Positions 12,343 through 22,855 of a DNA stretch of 64,000 bases are shown here, in pieces; position 1 is the first letter of the stretch; every line of letters starts with the position of its first letter. The stretch covers positions 2,418,001 to 2,482,000 of the forward strand of contig JAGYXB010001324.1 in the NCBI GenBank assembly GCA_022495005.1, read 5' to 3'. The notes under the pieces are model-generated. The model searched no databases. It had not been told where the DNA came from and saw nothing but the letters and a program-made list of their open reading frames with translations. Source of the DNA: Rhyacophila brunnea (taxonomy: Eukaryota; Arthropoda; Insecta; Trichoptera; Rhyacophilidae). The translations under genes and the position numbers were made by a program.

Positions 12343-13254
12343 ATTATCGCTATGTAGACACGTGACTCTCAGCAATTTGGCCGTGTGTCGCTTTTTGAAA
12401 AAGTCATTTTTCTCAAGACTGTCGGCGATATTGGTTAGTAAAAAATCCAGGCTGAAGAAAAAAATGAGCTAGGACCTAGGCTATCGAATGGAATACATAA
12501 CTTAAAAAAATATATTTTGTGACATTGAATAGTCTTGCAGTGGACTCTTCATATTTTTTGCATCGCATAATATCAAATACTTAATGAAAATAAAAAAAAC
12601 CTCAGAAATACACAGTATCAATAAAATTAGACCGAATGGGATTCGAACGTAGGCATTCCTAAGTACCTACCTATCATTATGATTAAATATTTTATCCGAA
12701 TCATTGCTAAATAATCTAATTCAATATTATTGAAATATTAATATCTACAAAATAAATAACCGTCATATTTAAAATAAATGGGAGAGGTTTTCAAAATACC
12801 TAAAATTTTACGCTTGATAAAATGTTGGATGAAGAACGTGTTATCCGGTATTAATGCTATTCTGCCGTTTGTTATTTGAATATATTATTATCTTTCCGGT
12901 CATAATGTATAAGTAAAAACTATATGTAACATACTTCCAATATGATCAAGGGTATACTTTTGGAGGTTAAGTAGTATTGCGCGGCTGTTTGTTTGAAAAC
13001 CAAAACCTTAGTTTGTCTATATGCATTCATAAATATTAAGATTGGTAAAAGGATAGAAAAAGGTTCTATTCCCTGCGGCTATTCATGTGATGACTTCGAT
13101 GTGAGGATTCAGTATTGATTTTGGTATTTGGTATTGGTATTGAATTCAGGTAAGTGATGTCTTCAACCAATTCATTCAATTATAGGCATATTGTAAAATC
13201 ATGTCAAGCAGGCTTAGTTTGCCTCGATGCCGCAAGATACGTTGTTAAAACATA
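12343..13254. other. No gene; possible SINE trace
   Basis: AT-rich. At about 12610-12660 the minus strand contains ACGTTCGAATCCCATTCGG, again a B-box-like word, next to an A-rich stretch. I treat it as a probable decayed SINE. No coding sequence is seen. Confidence 0.3.
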
Positions 13255-13289
13255 AATAATATGAAAACACTTCTGAGAAAATATATAAC

Positions 13290-13590
13290 CTATAGAAAAA
13301 AATCTTTATTGAAAAAATACGTCACCCAACAGAAATCTCGCGTGGAATTCGCGCCCAAATACATAGATGACAATACTATAGGCATCCTATCTAATTGCGA
13401 TACGTTTATAATGAATAAAAAATAATGTTAATTAAATTATTAGCAAGTTCAAGTAACTTACAACAAAAAATTTCTAGTGATCCGTGACGTCAGTTAGTCA
13501 TCAAAGTATACCTACTTTGATTTGAAATACAAAAGCCGATTGCTAATAGTAAATCAATTGAGAAAGCGCTTCAGAGAGTATTTATAGAGC
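13290..13590. repeat. Repeat family C, copy 1, with tRNA-like box
   Basis: AGCAAGTTCAAGTAA, ACAACAAAAAAT, GTGACGTCAGTTAGT, GCCAATAGTA-like and AAAGCGCTTCAGA (13442-13590) are shared in order with 44578-44720. GTGATCCGCGACGTCGGTTAGT also recurs at about 38733. The adjoining 13310-13400 segment holds GGAATTCGCGCCC on +, a degenerate B box on the minus strand. The family looks SINE-like, but its exact limits are not clear. Confidence 0.5.
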
Positions 13591-14520
13591 CATTAGTTCA
13601 AATTATGGATGTTCAATAAAATGAAATTTACATTCAAATCTTGTGAATTCGTTGAATAAAAAAATAGTTAATTACATTGTTAAAACATATTCCATGTATT
13701 TATTTGTCCTTTTTCAACAACGCGTAAAAGTTATATATTTTTCTGATTGTGGTATTTTGGGTGGTGTATACTCATATACGAGTATTAAAGTATTTTTGTT
13801 TGACCCCGTTGTTTTAATTTTCTACGCGTTTTGTGAGTTTCTGACCGTTATTGAGTATCGTGCGACTTTGCGCCTATTAATAGGTTTCAAAGAGTATTTT
13901 TATCACAATCACTGAAAATAACCGATATAGAAACGTGGAACGTTGAACGTTTTAATTTAGTACAATAATTATTTACTACCTACGCCTTTGATAGGTTGGG
14001 CGTTTTTGTGGTTATCAAAACTATTTCATTTGTATATAATTTATAATATTAAAATGCTATCTAAATCCAATTAATAACTGTTTTATTCGATAATAAAGTA
14101 GCGAAATCTGAACAAGTAAATTATTTTCAAATATTTCCTTAGTAATACGAATTACTTTGTTTCTCAATATCGAAATTAATCCACAATGATTGAGTTAGAT
14201 GTTGAAAAATAAATATTTCTTCTTCTTTATGATTCCTGTTGAGTTAAACGATCGGTAGGTAATTATCTTTTATTTACTGGTTGGTTATTCCAAAAATATG
14301 TATTTAAAGTGGTTATATTGATCTAAAATTTAATATTATGCAGTTAAGGTGTAATAGCTGCAATATATCTACTGCAGTACTTAAATTTGGATGGAAAACA
14401 AGGACGATAAATTTAAAATATTATGTTGAAAAGCTATGAGTATAACGTAAAACATGTCATAGAGAGATGCGTGTTGGGCATTATGGATAAGGGTAGACAT
14501 ATAACAAAACGAGAAGAAGT
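13591..14520. other. No gene recognised
   Basis: A 90-codon frame (13643-13915 +) has no recognised domain, and its composition matches AT-rich background. No shared repeat is seen except short AT words. Confidence 0.35.
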
Positions 14521-14549
14521 GAGAAAATGAAATTATTTCATAAACCATT

Positions 14550-14770
14550 TCTTTTACTTAACGAATAATTCACAATATTTGAGAATGTAACATTCTATAT
14601 ATTTAACATACCTACAAAACTTAAAAATCACATTTTATAGTAAAAAATGCCGCAATTTGTTAAGCATTTCATGTAAGACCTACTAGTTAAAATTATCGTA
14701 ATTCAGTGGGAGGCCCGTAGCTTAATTGGTTAAAACCAGTAGATATACGGATTTAAATATAATTTTCTAG
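14550..14770 (+). repeat. Repeat family C/D piece with tRNA-like A box
   Basis: ACGAATAATTCACAATATTTGAGAATGTAACATTC matches 18463-18500 closely. TTGTTAAGCATTTCATGTAA and AAAATTATCGTA match 38828-38880. GGCCCGTAGCTTAATTGG at about 14711 followed by TTAAAACC looks like the 5' half of a tRNA (A box). The 38.9-kb copy supplies the matching B-box part GGTGCAAGTCCC. I infer a tRNA-derived SINE family whose copies are variously truncated. Confidence 0.45.
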
Positions 14771-15973
14771 TAGATATATTTATATCTGATGTGTTTTCAG
14801 GTTAAGTATGTTCAAAAGTATTTGATACAAATTGGAGATAGATTGGTTATAGAATTGAGATTATATCTGGAAAATATTATTATTACCCAATAATAATGCT
14901 ATACTTACAAGAGGTATTAAATACCTAAGAGACGAGCAAGAAGCCACTGGATCGAAAAAAATAATATAATATGAATATAAAAGATAATGATAATGTATTA
15001 AATATGTTAAAATAACAATTTTCCACAATAATACCATTATATTTTGCTAACATCAGAGGGATAATATTTTAATAGTCTTAAAATACAGAATATTTTTTGC
15101 CCATGGAATGCGTACGTTTGACTTTTATTAAACCTTTAGAAATATAAAAGCTTAAAACAACAACCAAAAAACATGCCATGCATAAATGTCAATAAAATGT
15201 GAACGAACTTTTTTTTCCTTTTATGGTACTATTCGTAACATACGAATTTTCCAGTTTGTGTGCGAGCATTTCAGACCTAAATAGTATCAGGCAAAATGCA
15301 CAGGAGTAAATAACAGAATTTTTCGTGAAATTGTTTTACTATGCTAAAAACCGAAAAGTTAGAACAGCGGAAATATTTAGACTATAATATTATATTTAAT
15401 CTTATCGCGTAATTACTATTTATTTATATAAAATACATGCACCAATAAACAACGGTTTTGTATTTGAATATGTCAATATTTTTTTTATTCAATATGTTTA
15501 ATATAATATTATTATATTCAAAGCTATGAATTTTTTATCAAATATAATCTAACGTAGTAATAATATTCATGGTTAACTACGAACTCTACAGTATAATATT
15601 ATTTTAACTACGTGAAATTAATAATATAAAATACCATAATAAGACCATTTTCACTCCAGCCAATTTATAATACGTGGACACTTGTAGGCCAGCTAATTTT
15701 GGAATAAAATAAATCGCTTAAAAAATATTAAATAGGAAAAGAATAAAATAATTTGTAAAAATTGCTTGCTTTCCGTCCAACTAATGGGCATTATTGTGTT
15801 TACAACATGAATAATAATATAATCTTGTTATATTTGCATTAAATTTTTTTGGTAGGAATGATTCTTCTAAAACATAACCATTCAATTTAATTAACTTTTC
15901 ATTGTTAATAATATTTAAAAAAAATAATGATAAGTAAGATAATAAAATATTTTAATAAAATAAGTAATATAAT
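14771..15973. other. No gene recognised
   Basis: Extremely AT-rich, with many TAATATTATT-like words. No coding frame, repeat or RNA gene could be supported. Confidence 0.4.
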
Positions 15974-16007
15974 CCCCTATATATTATTATCTCCTATATA
16001 TTATTAT
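15974..16007 (+). repeat. 17-bp tandem repeat at the left edge of the large duplication
   Basis: CCCTATATATTATTAT and CTCCTATATATTATTAT follow each other directly, and the second unit is the start of duplication copy A (15991). The same word begins copy B at 21101, where only one unit is present. Confidence 0.7.
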
Positions 16008-16084
16008 CCTCCAGCTGTGCCCGTTTTTGCGAACGATTGTGTGCCTTATTCGTCATGTCCAATAGGTTTAAATGAAAAATGCAG

Positions 16085-16297
16085 TAGAGAAACGTTCTTT
16101 ATTCAAGTAAAAAAGTATGGAATTTGATAAATTTTGTTGCGTTTTAGGGTTTTTTAGGGTTATTTTGATTGTTTTACAATAGATTTTCGATCGGCACGTG
16201 ACTTTTTTTACAACACATATTAATTGGGGAATTTATTTTTTAAATGTGATTGCAACACTGCACAAAGAGATTTAAAAAAATGGCCGCCGCGTATTTA
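16085..16297. other. Copy-A-specific patch in the duplication
   Basis: After AATGAAAAATGCAG the two copies diverge completely. They rejoin at TTTCACAACC(A/G)GTAAACATAATATT. Copy A has about 215 bp here and copy B about 85 bp (21195-21275), without visible similarity. Copy A includes GTTTTAGGGTTTTTTAGGGTT. No coding potential is apparent. Confidence 0.7.
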
Positions 16298-16374
16298 CGT
16301 TTTCACAACCAGTAAACATAATATTAATATTAGAAGTGATTTAATTTGTTTTAAGTTAAGTTTCTACCTACCAC

Positions 16375-16552
16375 TCTGTTCGGCTCATCTATGTTTATGC
16401 TTTAAAACGTGTTTTCACTAATATTAAAACATTTGTGATAAACTATTCTCAAGCAAATTGATTGGATACACCGGTTCATTTGTGTTTATATTTTAAAGCG
16501 TATTTTACTAATATTAAAACTATTTTCAATCAAATTGACTGGATACACATAA
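16375..16552 (+). repeat. Two-unit internal tandem repeat
   Basis: Unit 1 has GGCTCATCTATGTTTATGCTTTAAAACGTG. Unit 2 has GGTTCATTTGTGTTTATATTTTAAAGCGTA. Both continue with TTTTCACTAATATTAAAAC-like text and end in AAATTGA(T/C)TGGATACAC. The unit is about 85-95 bp, and the repeat recurs in copy B at about 21355-21518. The longer first unit contains extra bases around CATTTGTGATAAACTATTCTC. Confidence 0.7.
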
Positions 16553-17164
16553 TATTATAAGTGTTTTGTAATGTTTCATCCGTCTGAATGACAAGGGAAA
16601 GTTTTTAAATAACTAATTTAACACTGCACATCGACTCGATGTGTCAAAAATCCCAACTCTAAAATATCGTCGCACTAATAAGGTAGGTACTGCAGCTGTC
16701 ATTATTATTTAATTTGCACCATTCTGCTCTGCGTATGAATGTTATTAATAATGTAATTTTGCATTGAACTACCTACATACAATGACATTATCAGCTGTGA
16801 TATTTTGTTTTTAGTTTAACTTTTATTAGGTACCCATCGCTTTGCTTAAGATTTATTACATATTATACTATGAATGTTGGACGATTACTGATATTCGTAG
16901 TATGTATACCTAGATAATAATTATAATTAAAATAAATTAAGTAAGACGCAATAGTTCAAATTATTAAATAGGTATCTTTTCGTTAAAGTTAGGCGATTGA
17001 TAGCGGAATAATATTATTATATTATGGATTGTCATGTTTCACAGGAATCTACCTTATCGACCGCTAGAAACTATGATCACACGTATATTATCTACGGTCA
17101 CACCAGTACGATACCAATACGCTAAGATAGGGACTCTGAACTGATTTCATTTGATATTATATTT

Positions 17165-17375
17165 TTTTGACTATGTCCGATTGGAGTGGAGTTTTATTAT
17201 TAGATTTTTTTGTTTTTACGATAAATAGATAGAAGCCACTCGGTTAACCTATTCGGTCCATACCCTGACTCCAAACACACACTGAAAAGCAATATATGTA
17301 TTGGTCAGGTCCAGGATTCGAGCCTGGCCCCACGACATTATAAGCCGACGTGTTAGCCACTCAGTCATCGTGGGC
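17165..17375 (-). repeat. tRNA-derived SINE (family S1)
   Basis: On the minus strand it starts GCCCACGATGACTGAGTGGC (A-box region TGACTGAGTGGCTAAC), then GGCTCGAATCCTGG (B box), then a body with GTTTGGAGTCAGGGTATGGA and GGTTAACCGAGTGGC, and ends near an A-rich tract. Related copies are at 22150-22355 (its duplicate), 36311-36425, 48612-48800, 56292-56525 and 60605-60810. The long serine- or leucine-type variable region of a true tRNA is not intact, so this is a SINE. Confidence 0.8.
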
Positions 17376-17484
17376 TTAAAAAAACCTGACTGAATCAGAA
17401 CTGAAGGGTTTTTTTAGAAACCCAATCCCTAATGGAACTGTCAGAAAATTCTCGGTGTCCACCCGAATTCCGAAGTGGTGTAGG

Positions 17485-17875
17485 TCATGGCTGGGGAGGG
17501 CTGACAGGGCTCTAGCCTGAGGGCCCGGACTGTGGGGGGCCCGGCATGTCGGGTTGACCAGATAAGTGAGATAAACACACATCATAAATTAGCTTTAGTA
17601 TTAAAAAAAGTCGCGTGCGGCGCTATTATATTTCATGACCATGAAAATTTTCAATAATATAATTGTATATGTTGTGATACTCGACAGCTTTATTATTAAA
17701 GTAGATGTATTAAAAATCGCCAATAATTCACTGTATAAGTACCCTTAATTTGAACTAAAACACAATTTGAACAACGTTGATGTAGTGTTTCACACTGCCT
17801 TTAATATTAGCAATATGTAGGGGGCCCGCCAAATAACCTAGCCCGAGGACCCGTTTCAGGATGTGGGGGCCATGG
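17485..17875 (-). mobile_element. Family-E DNA element, 6-bp target duplication
   Basis: Begins TCATGGCTGGGG and ends GGGGGCCATGG, with TGTAGG directly repeated at 17479-17484 and 17876-17881. The body has AGGGCTCTAGCC, GGGCCCGG, GATAAGTGAGATAAACACAC and GTCGCGTGCGGCGC. Other copies are at 3268-3512, 22464-22855, 29561-29935, 38271-38638 and 43234-43540. Orientation is reversed relative to the 29.6 and 38.3 kb copies, yet the flanking TGTAGG reads the same way as at 38.3 kb. It is therefore target sequence, not element end. No transposase is encoded; the superfamily is unknown. Confidence 0.8.
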
Positions 17876-18454
17876 TGTAGGTACACTGAGTTCAATAGAC
17901 AGAAGACCGATAAACGAGAAATTAGTTTGTGTTGTCGTCGCTATAGGATTTGTTTCCCGAATAGACCAAATGTCAATTTTACAGGAGACGAAAAACAAAT
18001 TTCATTGTCGTATATTTTAATATCAGTAGATGTATCAATCATTCTTTTTATACTGTATGATTGCAACATTATCTAAGAATAGATTCCAAGAATAATATAC
18101 TGGTATAAATCATTAAATGCACAGAAAATGCGTTTTATTTACAAGTACTCACTGTGGATATTCGGGAAATTTTTAGCGCTCTCTCAAAATAATGGATATT
18201 CGGGACAAAACATGGACGTTCGGGATTTAAGACCGTAGCGTATTGCTGCACGGCCCACAGATTACTGAGTGGTCAAAAAGTACGCGCCTCAAATGTTATA
18301 TTTATTTACACGATAATTGTTAATAATTACCTCTACTATTTAAATACTTAATGATCGTAATTACCCAAGTTCGTATGTAATAATAACATGCGGCAATCGC
18401 TTTTTCGATTTTTTTCGGATTAAGTAATAAAATAGTTTTTAAGTAATTAACTAT

Positions 18455-18660
18455 TTTTTTATTGAACGAATAATTCACAAGATTTAAGAATGTACCATTC
18501 TAATAATTGAACATACTTACATAATTTTTTTAAATCACTTCTGAGAAAATATATTATAAGGTATCTACTACTTCAATTACTAACCGACGTCACGGTCATT
18601 TCTCCAATATTTTATGATGGTACTTACTCGTACTTGCTAACAATTTTATATTAATACTTT
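18455..18660 (-). repeat. Repeat family C/D copy inside the 2.2-kb element
   Basis: ACGAATAATTCACAAGATTTAAGAATGTACCATTC (18463) matches 14562. CCGACGTCACGG (18592) matches, on the minus strand, the GTGACGTC(A/G)GTTAGT core of family C at 13.48, 38.74 and 44.63 kb. It is probably an earlier or later insertion within the TIR element. Confidence 0.45.
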
Positions 18661-18864
18661 TCCAAAAAAAAAAAAACTATTTATATATATCTGTATATTA
18701 TTATATCTATATATTTCTATAATTGACAATTAAACTTATTACAAACCACCAAATAAATATTATATATTTACTATTGTAAGGAATAACAACACAAAATAAT
18801 AGTATGTATAAATTAATTACCATTGGCTGCTAATATTAGGTAGGTACCAATATCCTAAGTATAT

Positions 18865-19329
18865 CATCATCATCATCAGCCAGGGTCAATCCACTGCTGG
18901 ATGAAGGCCTCCCCAAGCTTTCTCCAACTCTCTCGGTCCTGTGTCGTTCGCTGCCACGTATTTCCGCCGAACTTTACCAGTTCGTCAATCCAGCGGCTTT
19001 TAGGGCAACCCTGTGGCCGTTTCATACCCTTTGGGTACCACTGGATGACGGCATTTGTCCAGCGGCCGTTCTTTCGGCGAGCAATGTGCCCCGCCCATCT
19101 CCATTTCAGCTGTTTGGCAACGTCTATTACATCGCGTACTCTTGTCTGCTTCCTAACCCATTCGTTCCTCTCACGGTCCTTTCGCGTGATGCCCAACATG
19201 CACCTCTCCATGCCTCGCTGTGTGACTCTTAGCCTTTGGACATCTCTCGTGTTGAGGGTCCACGTCTCGCAGCCATACGTGAGCACGGGTAGCACACATT
19301 GGTTGAACACCCTACGCTTAAGCGTAGGG
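18865..19329 (-). mobile_element. 5'-truncated RTE-type LINE with 14-bp target duplication
   Basis: The minus strand encodes the C-terminal tail of an RTE-type reverse transcriptase and ends in TGATGATGATGATGA just past the stop region. The 14-bp word TATCCTAAGTATAT flanks it at 18851-18864 and 19330-19343, so the 465-bp insert is defined exactly. The retrotransposon inserted into the 2.2-kb TIR element. At the truncated 5' end sits a perfect 22-bp palindrome (19309-19330) overlapping the coding start of the remnant. Confidence 0.92.
18876..19329 (-). pseudogene. RTE LINE reverse transcriptase C-terminal fragment
   Basis: About 150 codons remain open. They begin with a KRRVFNQCVLPVLTYGCETW segment and continue with QRGMERCMLGITRKDR, LKWRWAGHIARR and a tryptophan-rich end DRESWRKLGEAFIQQWIDPG. 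This is the post-polymerase tail typical of the endonuclease/reverse-transcriptase ORF of RTE-clade LINEs, often annotated in insects as craniofacial-development-protein-2-like. The catalytic polymerase and endonuclease domains are absent because of 5' truncation. An open frame this long argues for recent insertion. The 152-codon frame on the opposite strand is its shadow. Confidence 0.9.
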
Positions 19330-20634
19330 TATCCTAAGTATATAATATCCACCAAATAAATAGTTACTAACATACATAATAAATTAAATTAACTATCAGC
19401 GCATTCAAAAATAAATAATAGCATCGCCTTTATTTTCATAGAAATACCTAGATTAAAAGTAAAATAAAGACAAACAATGTTTGATTATTAATAATTTGAA
19501 ATAATAATTATTTTTTACGTCATAGTAGTTGCCGGGTCATACTGTAGAATTCATATAACCGTTGGGATTTTGTGTCATTTATCAAAACAAAATGCAGTTA
19601 TTTAGGTTAAAATACTCACTTCCACAACTCTACTGTAAGTTCAAGGCGAACTGGTGATGTATCAGCTATGAATGATCTCTTCAAATTTGATGAATTCACT
19701 ATTAAAACAATAGTAACGTTAAAAACAATATCAATAAGACGAAATTTGAAAGAAGTCTCCGGACGGCCGAAAAATATGAAAGTGGGCGTGATTGTTTTAG
19801 AGCTAGACAGCGTAAATGTGGGAGCGAGATGCACGGCGTGAGCGCGGTTTGATTGGCTAAAGTCATATTCGGGAAATAAACACTCAGCCAGAGATATATT
19901 TCGACCGAAATTAACTTGGATATTCAGGTACGAATAGTTGGACATTCGGGAGAACACCACGGAGTAATTGTAACTTAACATGGCGTATTCGGGTTTTTTA
20001 AAAAAATATCTCTGTTCCTAGATAAAAATATATTGTTTTTATAAATGATTTCGGTAGAGTTCGATAAAAGAAATTGAACTGCATTAAAATGTCGATTTCG
20101 ACAAAAATGGATATTCGGGAAACAAATCCTATAGCGACGTTGTGTTGAGTAGGTTTGTGTATAAGTTAAATTTAATGCAATAATACTTTTTTTGTCAGTT
20201 TTCAATTAATATTTTGAAAAGAGCGACAACACCCACTACAGTCGGTGGTGGTGTAAATCAAAAAAACATTTTTTTTCAGTGGAATTCGGCATACATATTG
20301 TAGCTCTCTAGGTAGACCAAGCGGGTAGCACAGCCGATATTATTTGAGTAATGTTTTAACATACTAGGCGCACATGTCCAGCAAGGTTGCTGTTATTCAC
20401 TTCCAATCCGCCAGTCGCTGATGACACGCTCAACGGTTACCGCCACTATGCCTCCAATTTAATAAAAACTAGGAGAAACTGTACAAATATACCGCCGTAT
20501 ATTGTGAAAATATGTAAAAATAGTATATGAAGAAGAAAAAGAGCCTATGGAACTAATTTACATTATCCTGCTTGGGCTCCCCCCCTATTAAATCTTGAGA
20601 GCGCCACTGTATATACCTACCTATTCAATTCATT

Positions 20635-20702
20635 ATTATTATCACCATCATCCTGGACCAATCAACTGTTAGATGAAGTTCTCTCCAACCTAATTCTAGA
20701 GT
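20635..20702 (-). mobile_element. Relic of an RTE LINE 3' end
   Basis: ATCACCATCATCCTGGACCA followed by ATCAACTGTTAGATGAAG parallels the 3' terminus of the intact tail at 18865-18910 (ATCATCATCAGCCAGGGTCAATCCACTGCTGGATGAAGG). Only about 65 diverged bases remain. It is repeated at 23407-23475 because it lies in the duplication. Confidence 0.55.
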
Positions 20703-21079
20703 GCGTAGGTACATATTAATATATAACATATTTTGTGATACGTTGTATTGACTTTCAAAGTGTTGCTCAGGTTTTCCAAGTAGCACCGAGAAGTACCGAT
20801 CAGTGTTACATATAAAACTGTTTGAAATCGGACCCACTGAGGTAAATTATTATTTTAATGTGGTGATAAAAATAACTATTTTCACTCCTAATCGGAGCAT
20901 TTCAAAGCACACAGGGTAGTTTTTACAAAACCTCTTCGGATAAATAGTTGTTGGGCATTTTTCAAACTATCAAGTGGAAACTACGCACCATCAACGCATA
21001 TAATTTTTATTAGATTTTCTTCGCAATTTTATTAAAATCCAACATCATGTCATTATGACCTAGCGAGACAGACTGGCGA

Positions 21080-21093
21080 GAGCCAGCTGGCTC
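21080..21093. repeat. 14-bp perfect palindrome at the duplication junction
   Basis: GAGCCAGCTGGCTC lies 7 bp before the head-to-tail junction at 21100/21101. It recurs at 23873-23886, again 7 bp before the end of copy B. Confidence 0.8.
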
Positions 21094-22149
21094 AGCTAGT
21101 CTCCTATATATTATTATCCTACAGCTGTGCCCGTTTTTGCGAACGATTGTGTGCCTTATTCGTCATGTCCAATAGGTTTAAATGAAAAATGCAGAGAAAT
21201 GCTCCGAGATGATTGATATTTGATTATTGACTGATCCGATATTGAATTGATGATTTAGCGTACTTCATTGCTTTCACAACCGGTAAACATAATATTAATA
21301 TTAGAAGTGATTTAATTTGTTTTAAGTTAAGTTTCTACCTACCACTCTGTTCGGCTCATCTATGTTTATGCTTTAAAACGTGTTTTCACTAATATTAAAA
21401 CATTTGTGATAAACTATTCTCAAGCAAATTGATTGGATACACCGGTTCATTTGTGTTTATATTTTAAAGCGTATTTTACTAATATTAAAACTATTCTCAA
21501 TCAAATTGACTGGATACACATAATATTATAAGTGATTCAAGTGTTTTGTAATGTTTCATCCGTCTGATTGACAAGAAAAAGTTTTTTAATAACTAATTTA
21601 ACACTGCACATCGACTCGATGTGTCAAAAATCCCAACTCTAAAATATCGTCGCACTAATGAGGTAGGTACTGCAGCTGTCATTATTATTTAATTTGCACC
21701 ATTCTGCTCTGCGTATGAATGTTATTAATAATGTAATTTTGCATTGAACTACCTACATACAATGACATTATCAGCTGTGATATTTGTTTTTAGTTTAACT
21801 TTTATTAGGTACCCATCGCTTTGCTTAAGATTTGTTACATATTATACTATGAATGTTGGACGATTACTGATATTCGTAGTATGTATACCTAGATAATAAT
21901 TATAATTAAAATAAATTAAGTAAGACGCAATAGTTCAAATTATTAAATATGTATCTTTTCGTTAAAGTTAGGCGATTGTAGCGGAATAATATTATTATAT
22001 TATGGATTGTCATGTTTCACAGGAATCTACCTTATCGACCGCTAGAAACTATGATCACACGTATATTATCTACGGTCACACCAGTACGATACCAATACGC
22101 TGAGATAGGGACTATGAACTGATTTCATTTGTTATTATATTTTTTTGAC

Positions 22150-22355
22150 TATGTCTGATTGGAGTGGAGTTTTTATTAATAGATTTTTTTCTTTTTACGA
22201 TAAATAGATAGAAGCCACTCGGTTAACCTATTCGGTCCATACTCTGACTCCAAACATACACTGAAAAGCAATATATGTATTAGTCAGGTCCAGGATTCGA
22301 ACCTGGCCCCACGACATTATAAGCCGACGTGTTAGCCACTCAGTCATCGTGGGCT
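22150..22355 (-). repeat. SINE family S1, duplicate copy
   Basis: Duplicate of 17165-17375, sharing the same A box, the B box (here GGTTCGAATCCTGG, closer to consensus) and tail. It was carried along by the segmental duplication rather than inserted separately. Confidence 0.8.
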
Positions 22356-22463
22356 TAAAAAAACCTGACTGAATCAGAACTGAAGGGTTTTTTTAGAAAC
22401 CCAATTCCTAATGGAACTGTCAGAAAATTCTCGGTGTCCACCCGAATTCCGAAGTGGTGTAGG

Positions 22464-22855
22464 TCATGGCTGGGGAGGGCTGACAGGGCTCTAGCCTGGG
22501 GGCCCGGACTGTGGGGAGCCCGGAATGTCGGGTTGACCAGATAAGTGAGATAAACACACATCATAAATTAGCTTTAGTATTAAAAAAAAGTCGCGTGCGG
22601 CGCTATTATATTTCATGACCATGAACATTTTCAATAATATAATTGTATATGTTGTGATACTCGACAGCTTCATTATTAAAGTAGATGTATTAAAAATCGC
22701 CAATAATTCACTGTATAAGTACCCTTAATTTGAACTAAAACACAATTTGAACAACGTTGATGTAGTGTTTCACACTGCCTTTAATATTAGCAATATGTAG
22801 GAGGCCCGCCAAATAACCTATCCCGAGGACCCGTTTCAGGATGTGGGGGTCATGG
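22464..22855 (-). mobile_element. Family-E DNA element, duplicate copy
   Basis: Same element as 17485-17875 with the same TGTAGG flanks. A few substitutions (for example GGGGGTCATGG at the right end) distinguish it. It was inherited through the segmental duplication. Confidence 0.8.

Larger units (their letters stand above)
17936..20139. mobile_element. 2.2-kb TIR transposon, TTGT target duplication, present only in copy A
   Basis: Perfect 28-bp inverted ends start CGTCGCTATAGGATTTG at 17936-17963 and mirror at 20112-20139. TTGT lies at 17932-17935 and 20140-20143. Copy B has a single TTGT at 22912-22915 in otherwise aligned sequence, an empty site that confirms both ends. GGATATTCGGGA-like 12-mers cluster near the ends: 18156, 18194, 18214 (GGACGTTCGGGA), 19863 (TCATATTCGGGA), 19918, 19940 (GGACATTCGGGA), 19982 and 20109. 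These are possible transposase-binding sites. No transposase frame is seen. Without the nested RTE (18865-19329 plus its duplication) it would be about 1.7 kb. A 4-bp duplication is compatible with a few rarer superfamilies; I do not assign one. Confidence 0.9.
15991..21100 (+). repeat. Tandem segmental duplication, copy A (5.1 kb)
   Basis: From CTCCTATATATTATTATCCT at 15991 to CTCAGCTAGT at 21100, this segment is repeated at 21101-23893 with few substitutions, head to tail and with no spacer. Differences: copy A has a 2.2-kb TIR element (17936-20139) absent from B; about 215 bp at 16085-16297 are replaced by about 85 unrelated bp in B; copy A lacks 17 bp (GAAAAGCTGTCTGCAAG-like) near 21059. 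Shared contents are a tandem repeat (16375-16552), a SINE, a family-E element and a tiny RTE relic. The low divergence implies a recent event. Confidence 0.95.

Noticed and set aside
12046..12375. 109-codon minus-strand frame
   Set aside because: Runs through a SINE with defined ends and target duplication; not a gene.
17300..17375. Possible tRNA gene on the minus strand
   Set aside because: A and B boxes are present, but there is no intact cloverleaf, and the sequence continues into a repeated SINE body.
18901..19359. 152-codon + strand frame opposite the RTE tail
   Set aside because: It is the antisense shadow of the LINE coding sequence on the minus strand; no independent motif.
19616..20205. 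121- and 76-codon minus-strand frames as a transposase for the 2.2-kb element
   Set aside because: They translate TIR and subterminal repeats, lack DDE-like spacing or DNA-binding motifs, and overlap in different frames.
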